From the NCBI GenBank assembly GCA_016840125.1, contig JAEOSY010000020.1:1-48550 (forward strand): DNA of 48,550 nt, in the 5' to 3' direction. Shown piece after piece: positions 33,365-40,131 of the stretch. Position 1 is the first letter of the stretch. Each line of letters opens with the position of its first letter. The notes beneath the pieces are model-generated. The model was not told the origin of the DNA. It saw nothing but the letters and a program-made list of their open reading frames with translations, and made no database searches. The DNA is from Candidatus Helarchaeota archaeon. Lineage in GTDB: Archaea > Asgardarchaeota > Lokiarchaeia > Helarchaeales > HEL-GB-A. The position numbers were made by a program, and so were the translations under genes.

Positions 33365-35554
33365 GTGCATCATTTAGAGTTGGTGGGGTGTACTCTTCTA
33401 AAGAGAGAGGAGTTCGACCTTGAAACCAATCACCTCTTCACGGTAATAGAGATTAACTGCGAGAAATGCCCCTCCACGCCTGACGCTCAACAATCGAATT
33501 ATCTGAATGCAGTGTGTTTCAAGAACCTCATTCAGATAATTAGGGATAATCCTGGCGTGTCGGAGATTATTCTGCACACGCGGGGGGGAAGGTTCAAGCT
33601 GACGAATGCCCAATTAGTGTATTTTATCGACTATTCCCAGCAATTAAACAAAATTCTCGCCAAAGGGAAGGATTGGCAGTTTCCGGGACGTCGGGATTGT
33701 CCCGAACAGAAGGGTTGTGAGGGGAAACAGACCCATTTTCTGGAGCGGATTCTGGGGAACCGGTACAGCGATGGGTTGCTCCTCACAGATCTGATAAAAG
33801 CCTATCAGGAAGTCAGCCAAGAACTAAAAATTCTCGCCCAGAGTTCTCCAAAAGCCGAAGGGTGTTCGAAATGTTTGATCCCCTATAAACGGTTCTTAAC
33901 AAAGGTTCGAGCACTACTGGAGGGGAGTAAAATAATACAAAAATACAGGGAATTAGACATTGCTGGCAAGGGTCTTACGGAAATCTACTCCATCATCCTG
34001 GGGGATTTCAATTTACTTCGGGATGAACCTAAACACCCCCTGCCCATAGAGACTGAACCTCACACTACCTATCAGGTTCATGGGTACAGCATAACAGTTG
34101 AAAAGAGACGGGATTCGCGCGAGTATATTTACAATGTATCCCCCCTCACTGATGATCCGGGTTTGGAAGAAATTTTCACGACCATCCTCCAAGAGGTCAA
34201 GGAGCATTTACATTTAATCTCCGATTCGAGCGGCTCAATGAAGTTGGGCGAGGTGCTCCGCGCCGAAAAGAGGTTGGCAGCCCAATTACTCCGCCAGCGA
34301 TATTCCTCATTAACCGCCGAATTAGTATCCCACCTTTCTGAATTAGTTTCGTTCGAAATAACTCGACTGAATCCGATCATGGCCCTACTGCTCGATGACG
34401 AGATTGAAGAAATATACCTGGACTCTCAAAGGGCGAATCTCTACATAGATCATCGTCTCTTCGGCCGGTGCCAGACAACCCTCTCACTCACGCCGACTGA
34501 GATTGAGAGCTGGAAGACGACGGCACGGATCGAGGCGGAACAGCTGCTCGACGAGTCCCACCCCTTCTTAAAAACCGAGATTATCACAGAGTATTTCCAT
34601 GCACGAGTTACGTTAGAAATCGCCTCGTTGGCCGTGGATGGATTCCAAATGAGAATCCGCAAGCTGCATAAAAAAATCCTAACGATAACGGACTTAATTT
34701 CAAATAATACCCTCACCGCGGAAGCCGCGGCGTACCTGCTCTTTTGCTGGGTCCATGGGCGGTGCATCCTCGTAATAGGGGAACCTGGCAGCGGAAAGAC
34801 GACCCTCATAAACAGTCTAGACGTGCTCGGTGATAAGACCTGGCGCAAAATTAGTATTGAAGATGTAATTGAGAGCATCGACCAATCCGCGTTTGATTGC
34901 CGCCAATCCCGCTTTCAGGTGAGCCCTGACGCTGAAGCAGCGGATTACTATTCATCTAAAGCGTACCAAGTGAAGGAGAGCCTGCATCGAACCCCCGACA
35001 GTGTATTCATTGGAGAGTTAATCAAGGCTGACGCTGTTAATGCCTTTTTCTATCTCTTAAAAGTCGGATTGGGGCGGTGCCTCGCCACTGCGCATGGATC
35101 ATCCCCTGAGCTCATCGTGAAGCGTTTCATCCATGACGATAAGATTCCTCCCATCTTGATGGGGAACTTGGACATCCTGGTCCACTTGAAAAAGATCAAG
35201 CACGGCGGAAGAATTCTCAGGCGGGTCACCCGCATAACTGAGATTAAAGACGAAACGCCAACGAATGTTACCACCACTGACGATGTAAAAATCTCATACC
35301 TCGACGTTTTCGTGCGAGATGCAGAGAGCGACCAGCTGCAAGGTACCTCGCAAACGCTATCGGACCTCTACAACACATCCGTTGCAGTCGCAGAAATTAA
35401 CGCACTCCGGGGGGAGTTTATTAACACAAATCAATTTAAATCTGAAGTTGAAGAGATTCAAACTCTCCTCACCGAGATGTTAAGCACAAACACAAGAGAA
35501 TTAGGCGTGGTCGTGAAGAAATTTCAGCAGTTATGGCAGAAACTTGACTTGTGA
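33365..35554 (+). CDS. TadA/VirB11-type secretion ATPase with cysteine-rich N-terminus
   Basis: A 729-residue protein from GTG 33365. Walker A is GEPGSGKTTLIN (about residue 480), followed by an Asp-box-like ISIEDVIES. Walker B corresponds to SVFIGELIKADAV and the His-box to LATAHGSSPELIVKRF. LLDDEIEEIYLDSQRANLYIDH marks the N-terminal domain of the GspE/TadA family. The first 175 residues carry about eight cysteines (CEKC, C50, CPEQKGC, CSKC), suggesting zinc or an iron-sulfur cluster. It would power the TadC-like platform at 29280. The gene is richer in GC than the host background, which fits horizontal transfer. Confidence 0.88.
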   Translation: MHHLELVGCTLLKREEFDLETNHLFTVIEINCEKCPSTPDAQQSNYLNAVCFKNLIQIIRDNPGVSEIILHTRGGRFKLTNAQLVYFIDYSQQLNKILAKGKDWQFPGRRDCPEQKGCEGKQTHFLERILGNRYSDGLLLTDLIKAYQEVSQELKILAQSSPKAEGCSKCLIPYKRFLTKVRALLEGSKIIQKYRELDIAGKGLTEIYSIILGDFNLLRDEPKHPLPIETEPHTTYQVHGYSITVEKRRDSREYIYNVSPLTDDPGLEEIFTTILQEVKEHLHLISDSSGSMKLGEVLRAEKRLAAQLLRQRYSSLTAELVSHLSELVSFEITRLNPIMALLLDDEIEEIYLDSQRANLYIDHRLFGRCQTTLSLTPTEIESWKTTARIEAEQLLDESHPFLKTEIITEYFHARVTLEIASLAVDGFQMRIRKLHKKILTITDLISNNTLTAEAAAYLLFCWVHGRCILVIGEPGSGKTTLINSLDVLGDKTWRKISIEDVIESIDQSAFDCRQSRFQVSPDAEAADYYSSKAYQVKESLHRTPDSVFIGELIKADAVNAFFYLLKVGLGRCLATAHGSSPELIVKRFIHDDKIPPILMGNLDILVHLKKIKHGGRILRRVTRITEIKDETPTNVTTTDDVKISYLDVFVRDAESDQLQGTSQTLSDLYNTSVAVAEINALRGEFINTNQFKSEVEEIQTLLTEMLSTNTRELGVVVKKFQQLWQKLDL

Positions 35555-35742
35555 TGTTATCTCAACAAACAATATATTTCATTGCCAAATTTAGCGTATT
35601 TACTACATCATTGTTGAGTTTAAAAATTATTTAATTACATAAATTACTGCTACTGAGGTAAGGCAGTTAGAGAAATATCTAAAACCCTCCATAGGTCGAT
35701 TTGGAATTTTGCTCTTTAATGGTGATTTAAGCAGTGAAATCG

Positions 35743-35790
35743 ATCCGTCCGGAGACCGGCTGGCTCCGTACGCGGTAACGGGCGACGGAT
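35743..35790 (+). other. Three-way-junction-like inverted repeat before the second promoter-motif copy
   Basis: ATCCGTC (35743-35749) pairs with GACGGAT (35784-35790). Inside are CCGG-AGA-CCGG and CCG-TACG-CGG, the latter with a UNCG-type loop, so the 48-nt transcript could form a three-way junction. Its right arm merges with GGATGATC-CCCC-TTATAAAT. The whole gap 35555-35973 has no protein gene; it holds this element and a third motif copy at about 35924-35943 (GGATGATC-TTAC-TTATAAAT). No transcript product is evident downstream on the plus strand. Confidence 0.5.
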
Positions 35791-35923
35791 GATCCCCCTT
35801 ATAAATGTAAGTTTAGGAGAGTGTTGGGCAACCTTTCTTCGCCAAATATCGCCAAACGCCCGCTACCTGCGCCTTTCTCAGACCCATCAAAATAATTCAC
35901 TTCTTGGATCCATGGTCTGAAGG

Positions 35924-35943
35924 ATGATCTTACTTATAAATTT
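35924..35943 (+). promoter_or_regulatory. Third copy of GGATGATC-N4-TTATAAAT
   Basis: GGATGATC-TTAC-TTATAAAT with the same 4-bp spacing as the copies at about 33329 and 35787. The left side contains GGATCC...GGAT, a shorter inverted repeat. If it is a promoter it would fire rightward, antisense to the SPOUT-like gene, so it may instead be a protein-binding site. Confidence 0.45.
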
Positions 35944-35973
35944 TATTAACATAAACTCTTATCGTCTTATTTC

Positions 35974-36462
35974 TCAGAGTTTATTAAAAATCTGATAGAG
36001 GATAATCGCTGCAGTTCCAATCGTTCCGATATCTGCGGGAACTTCGAGATATGAATCAATTCCGAACTGCAATTCCCGTTTCGAAAGTCCTGGATCGCTT
36101 CCTCCAAATATTAACAGTACTTTCTTGCGACTTTTTAACTTCTCGACTATATTTTCGGGATTAAATTTATTTTTCGCATAAGGTTGGGGAGCTATTACAT
36201 ATATTTCGTCAGGGTTCAGTAGTTCGATAATATCTGGGATGTCCTCCACATACAATAAATTCCCACCCTTTTTAAAAACCATTTTTTGCGCTTGCGGCAC
36301 ACCTGACATCGCCGCGGAACCCACTGCTCTGGAAATTATCACTGTCTTGATTTTAAATCCCATTAGCACATGCGTGTATTCTTTAATCTTTTGAATTCCT
36401 GTTACATTGTGAATTGCAACAAATAAATTGTCATTCATAATTATTTTTATACTTTTGATCAT
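35974..36462 (-). CDS. SPOUT-superfamily RNA methyltransferase-like protein (COG4080-like)
   Basis: A 162-residue protein (ATG 36462; ATG 36438 also in frame). The C-terminal half carries the SpoU/SPOUT knot pattern: VLLIFGGSDPGLSKREL, then YLEVPADIGTIGTAAIILYQIF. This corresponds to the iGsExxGLs ... iPmxgxxxSLNvsxAaaIxLYe motifs that form the SAM-binding trefoil knot. The N-terminal half has a Rossmann-like FVAIHNVTG start. Such short proteins usually act as dimers on tRNA or rRNA. It is ordinary host sequence, separating the secretion module from the tRNA-Ser insertion. Confidence 0.7.
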   Translation of the reverse strand: MIKSIKIIMNDNLFVAIHNVTGIQKIKEYTHVLMGFKIKTVIISRAVGSAAMSGVPQAQKMVFKKGGNLLYVEDIPDIIELLNPDEIYVIAPQPYAKNKFNPENIVEKLKSRKKVLLIFGGSDPGLSKRELQFGIDSYLEVPADIGTIGTAAIILYQIFNKL

Positions 36463-36515
36463 TTATACGTTTGTTCATAAATTAAGTAAGTAGAGAAATA
36501 ATTAAAATAAATAAT

Positions 36516-36606
36516 TCCGAGATTTTCCAGTCTGGTAGGAAGTTAGGATTGGTGGCTTGATTCTAACCTAAAACAGGACTGCTAATCCTGTGGTTTTGGC
36601 CGCGAG
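36516..36606 (+). pseudogene. 5' portion of a disrupted tRNA-Ser(GCT), with a predicted intron
   Basis: Acceptor 5' strand TCCGAGA, D arm TTCC-AGTCTGGTA-GGAA, a 30-nt insertion folding as TTAGG...CCTAA (about 36543-36572), anticodon arm CAGGA-CTGCTAA-TCCTG (anticodon GCT, Ser), then a variable-arm start and the first three bases of the T stem, ending at GCGAG. The T arm and 3' acceptor are not here. A matching T arm and acceptor (TCTCGGC, complementary to positions 2-7) lies at 38508-38536 and begins with the same GCGAG. The gene is therefore split by about 1.9 kb. Confidence 0.8.
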
Positions 36607-36814
36607 ATAGTAATATGGTTTGACTTTGAGTTATTACAACCTACTTCTTAAAATAGTGATAAAATTTGAATTTTGAAGGGGGTGTTCATAGGGATCTTTT
36701 TCATAAGTAATTATATGAGGATTCGAACAGCTCACCCGAAAACACAAAAATTTTCTATCAAACTTATTATAGTGAAGGATATCAAAATTGATTGAAAAAG
36801 AAATAGAATTTAAG

Positions 36815-37494
36815 ATGAAAGAACAATTCTTTACTTCAGAAGAGGAAATACGATTAGCTATTATGAACGCCCTATTTAACAGGGGAGTAAAAGTTTGGAA
36901 TTGCGGGCTGAGGGTTGGCAATGCCCCGATCCCATTATAATAAAAAATTTACCCCTAGCCCCGGTCAGTGGCGATTTCGTTTTTTTCGATACAGCGAAAT
37001 ATCATGTATGTGAAGTAAAGATTTCGAAAGAAACCTGCAGATGGATTTCAGCAAAGAAAAGTTATCAAGCAGGCCGTGATACACCCCAGATAACGAAAGG
37101 TCAGATTTGTCTTATGCGAAAAGGAGGGGGAATTTTGATAATAGTAGCGGAAATTCCTCCTTCAACGGTTCATATAAATAGACCAAAAGGAGCTACAAAA
37201 GAAGATTGTCAAAGACTGTTACTAGAAGAATATCATAACCGTATAAGTAAAGGGGAAATTCCATACGAAGTATACTTGCTAAATCAAAAGCGATTTAGAG
37301 TTTTTTATCAGGATTTTCTTGAAGCGTCAGCATGGAGGACGAAAACGTGGAGAAAAATTGAGAGACATTATAAGCGTTTAAATCTAACACAGTTGAATAA
37401 ACTTGTTCCTGAATCAAAGGTCTCTTTAACGATCAAGGATTTCTTTAATGGTCGCATTGCAGACGAAATAAGGATGTTATTTGAAGATGAATGA
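36815..37494 (+). pseudogene. Nuclease-like paralogue A, frameshifted
   Basis: The first 40 codons run from ATG 36815 (MKEQFFTSEEEIRLAIMNAL, then FNRGVKVWNC). The rest of the protein continues in another frame from about 36904 (AEGWQCPDPIIIKNLP...). Alignment with the neighbour at 37520 (FRAGVRVWHCIGELGRCPNPI) shows exactly one missing base in the GGG run at 36902-36904. The remainder matches the paralogue throughout. GDFVFFDTAKYHVCEVKISK has the D...ExK spacing of a PD-(D/E)xK nuclease. The frameshift could be real inactivation or a homopolymer error. Confidence 0.75.
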
Positions 37495-37519
37495 ATCCAA
37501 GTTATGGAGTTAAGATTTT

Positions 37520-38215
37520 ATGGATAATGAGATAAAGTGGGAAATGGAAGAACTATATTTCACATCAGAAAGGGATACACAATTCGCCACGATGAATTCT
37601 TTGTTTCGAGCAGGAGTACGGGTCTGGCATTGTATTGGGGAGTTAGGTCGGTGTCCCAATCCTATAATGCTTGATAATGTTCCAATGAGAATCGTCGTCG
37701 GAGATTTCCCCTTCGAGATTGAGGATGATATGAAAATCGGTGAAATGAAATTCAATCGAACGAGATGCATGCAGAGATCGAAATCGGGAGACGTTGCAGT
37801 TTATAGGGATATGATTGAGATAACTGATACTCAGATCGAAGTGTTGTTGAAGGGCATTGCAGTATTGATTATTGTAGCCGAACCAGTACCAGAGGCCGTT
37901 GGTGTGGGATCACTCGGAGGCAAAACAAAACCCGAATGCGTTGCTATGCAAGTAGATAAAATACGGAAACCTTTATCCCGAAACGAGATACCTTATTGGC
38001 TCTATGTGATAAATGAGGAACGATTTACAACACTCTGGAATAATTACTTGAGTCAAACCCCCATTCGTAGCAAAAAACGAAAGGGTGGGGAAATGACTGT
38101 ACGCAGGTGCAGTATGAAGAGTATTGACTTAATAATCCCTGAAACGAGGCGGGATGCATATATGCAAGACTTCCAAACGGATCGAGTAGGGCAGTACATT
38201 AAGGAACTACTGTGA
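37520..38215 (+). CDS. Nuclease-like paralogue B
   Basis: A 231-residue protein from ATG 37520, with GGAG about 12 nt upstream. The N-terminal helix is followed by RAGVRVWHCIGELGRCPNPI (two cysteines conserved in paralogue A). GDFPFEIEDDMKIGEMKF then carries a D...ExK core, LIIVAEPVPEAVGVGSL is a core strand, and a C-terminal basic segment follows. The family is not recognised; the core spacing suggests a PD-(D/E)xK fold. It lies with its paralogue inside a broken tRNA-Ser gene, next to an intact tRNA-Ser, which suits a site-specific mobile or homing element. Confidence 0.65.
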   Translation: MDNEIKWEMEELYFTSERDTQFATMNSLFRAGVRVWHCIGELGRCPNPIMLDNVPMRIVVGDFPFEIEDDMKIGEMKFNRTRCMQRSKSGDVAVYRDMIEITDTQIEVLLKGIAVLIIVAEPVPEAVGVGSLGGKTKPECVAMQVDKIRKPLSRNEIPYWLYVINEERFTTLWNNYLSQTPIRSKKRKGGEMTVRRCSMKSIDLIIPETRRDAYMQDFQTDRVGQYIKELL

Positions 38216-38371
38216 GAGGGGTCTACAATCATAGAGACACTGCAAAGTTAGCTATAAAAGATGATTTAATGAGGTCAATACCACTAATTCGAGAAAATGA
38301 GTTTGGGACGAAAATTCTTAATAGCACGAATACTACTGGAGTTAGTAATCTACAAACACTCACTCGTTCGT

Positions 38372-38458
38372 GCGGAGATGTCCTAGCCTGGCAGGGAGAT
38401 GGACTGCTAATCCATTGTGTACTTGCACGCGGGGGTTCAAATCCCCCTCTCCGCGCCA
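38372..38458 (+). tRNA. tRNA-Ser(GCT), intact, with encoded CCA
   Basis: An 87-nt gene with acceptor GCGGAGA/TCTCCGC, anticodon arm ATGGA-CTGCTAA-TCCAT (anticodon GCT), variable arm with GTG/CAC, T arm GGGGG-TTCAAAT-CCCCC, discriminator G and CCA. No intron is present, unlike the other tRNAs in the window. It lies inside the 1.9-kb insert that breaks another tRNA-Ser(GCT), so it could replace the lost gene. The acceptor stem differs from that of the broken copy, so it is not a simple duplicate. Confidence 0.95.
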
Positions 38459-38507
38459 TTACGCGAATAGCAGAAAAAATATGTAAGGACTAAGTGAATC
38501 AGATAAG

Positions 38508-38536
38508 GCGAGGGTTCAAATCCCTCTCTCGGCGCA
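38508..38536 (+). pseudogene. 3' portion of the disrupted tRNA-Ser
   Basis: GC-GAGGG-TTCAAAT-CCCTC-TCTCGGC-G followed by CA: a complete T arm and 3' acceptor strand. TCTCGGC pairs with CCGAGA of the 5' portion at 36516 (6 of 7 pairs). GCGAG (38508-38512) repeats the last five bases of that portion (36602-36606). Together they define the borders of an insertion of about 1.9 kb. Confidence 0.8.
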
Positions 38537-38559
38537 TATTCTTTCTTTTCTAAAAATCA

Positions 38560-38877
38560 CCGGGGTGATAAACCCAATGCTCGACACCTTCCCGACTATC
38601 GAACTTCTCTATCTGGTCTCAGACCAGTATCCCATGAGCATCGAACGTTAGGACTTACGCTGCTCCATCCCTGGCCTCGCTGGGTTCGTCCATCAAAGGA
38701 TAGTGACGCCATCCCTTCAGATGACGCCTAATCCACCGCCAATCCCATGGGGCCAATCCTCATTGCCGTGATAGAGCTCGTATAGCCGTTTCAGAACCTC
38801 ACATTGGCTTTTATACCGCCCTATAGAGCGTTTGCGGTCCGGAATTGCTTCCATCAGGTGCGCCCTGGACACCCTAC
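38560..38877 (-). ncRNA. Signal recognition particle (7S) RNA
   Basis: On the minus strand, 38652-38690 contains GCG-AGG-CCA-GGGA-TGG-AGCA-GCG. This is the SRP helix 8 hairpin, with a GNRA tetraloop and the invariant AGG/AGCA symmetric loop that binds SRP54, preceded by GACGAACCC. The 5' GGGTG and 3' CACCC can pair to close the Alu end. Length is about 310 nt, the archaeal norm. ATCACC-CC-GGTGAT followed by five T marks the 3' end. A TATA box (AATTTATAAAT, 38910-38919 on the minus strand) lies at promoter distance. The exact ends are inferred. Confidence 0.88.
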
Positions 38878-38909
38878 TAGCTTATCATATAACAAAAGGA
38901 ATTAATCTC

Positions 38910-38919
38910 ATTTATAAAT
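38910..38919 (-). promoter_or_regulatory. TATA box of the SRP RNA gene
   Basis: ATTTATAAAT on the minus strand, about 30-35 bp before the inferred 5' end of SRP RNA. The motif AAATGCGCAAA occurs 58 bp further upstream (38977-38987, minus strand), as it does before the unidentified RNA at 22538. Confidence 0.5.
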
Positions 38920-39169
38920 TTCGTAAATCTTTTTGATAATGTGTATTTTCATGTACGTTTTTGTGCAAAAGTAATGTTTGCGCATTTCACCTGCAAACCT
39001 TTTTTAATGATGGGTGATATTTTCTCCTTCAAGGATTAAAACTCCTCGCTTTTAAGCCCCACACTTAAAAGATTATCAAACGTATAAATGAAAATTTAAA
39101 AAGCTATAACATTTAAATTTTAAAGGCTTGAAATACAGGTATTGATTGAGTAGGTGAAAGCCTATGAAA

Positions 39170-40120
39170 TCAATCTCTCGTATTTTTCTTTGCAGAAAAT
39201 GCTTGAAGATCTGCCATTATTTGGCAAAATCTACAAACTTTTTTAGTGGCAGGCTCCTGACAGACGGAACAAGGGTGGATCTCCTGTTTAATATGAATAA
39301 ATTCCTTGATTTTATCACCAGAACGACGGATGGAATGTTTGGTCCCAGGTCGTTTTTGTTCCATCTCGTTGAGAATCCGTTGGATGTCATTTCGAAGAAC
39401 ACCTTCAGCGTATGGGCAGTCTTGGGAATGAAACGGTAAATCACGTAAGAAAGCATACACTGCAATTTCCCTTTCTGGAATTTCGCGAAGGGGTTTAATA
39501 CGATTTACGAATAACTCATGAATTTGCCGGGTGTCCAGATTGGTTCGTCCCATTCGAATTATATCACTCCTGAAAATATTCATTAAAACTGTTTGGGCCT
39601 CATCATCCAAGTTGTGCCCAATGGCCAATTTATCGAGTTTCAACTCACGAGCCAGTTGATTAAGGCTACGTCGGCGCATAATTCCGCAGAAAAAGCAGGC
39701 GCTATGTGCGGTTTCGGATGATTTTTTAAAGATTTCAACAATTTCATCCAAAGCATAGCCAAAAAGCTCCTTAAAGGATGTAATCATATGTTCTATTTCA
39801 CATTCAGAAGCGATAAATCTAGCAAGCTTCAACCCTTCTTCCCTATAACCGTTAATACCTTCATCAACTGTGAGTGCAATCAGAGAGGATTTAGGAAAGC
39901 GCTGTTCAATTTTCTTGAGAATGTATAGAAGCACAGTACTATCCTTTCCTCCACTAATTCCAACCCCGATTCTGTCATTTTCGTGGAGCATCCGATGTCT
40001 AGCAATGGTACGGGCAACTTTTCTCTCAATTGACTCTAAAAAGTGTTTTTTGCAGAGGTTTTCTCCTGAATAGGGACGATAATAAACAGCTTGTTTCCTG
40101 CATTTCATACATTGTGTCAA
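39170..40120 (-). CDS. TtuA/Ncs6-family tRNA 2-thiolation enzyme
   Basis: A 316-residue protein. The TTG start at 40120 is supported because it includes the CMKC half of the N-terminal zinc finger (paired with CKKHF). The ATP-binding PP-loop is GVGISGGKDSTVLLYIL. CFFCGIMRRRSL contains the CxxC of the catalytic cluster site, and the C-terminal zinc finger is CSVCQEPATKKVCRFC. In the family these cysteines hold a 4Fe-4S cluster and two zinc ions, and sulfur comes from a ubiquitin-like carrier. The beta-grasp protein at 1535 is a candidate carrier, although the genes are far apart. Confidence 0.92.
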   Translation of the reverse strand: MTQCMKCRKQAVYYRPYSGENLCKKHFLESIERKVARTIARHRMLHENDRIGVGISGGKDSTVLLYILKKIEQRFPKSSLIALTVDEGINGYREEGLKLARFIASECEIEHMITSFKELFGYALDEIVEIFKKSSETAHSACFFCGIMRRRSLNQLARELKLDKLAIGHNLDDEAQTVLMNIFRSDIIRMGRTNLDTRQIHELFVNRIKPLREIPEREIAVYAFLRDLPFHSQDCPYAEGVLRNDIQRILNEMEQKRPGTKHSIRRSGDKIKEFIHIKQEIHPCSVCQEPATKKVCRFCQIMADLQAFSAKKNTRD

Positions 40121-40131
40121 ACTAGGCCCAA

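Noticed and set aside
38212..38493. Open frame of 93 codons running through the intact tRNA-Ser
   Set aside because: It overlaps a functional tRNA gene and shows no protein-like pattern beyond the first 40 codons.
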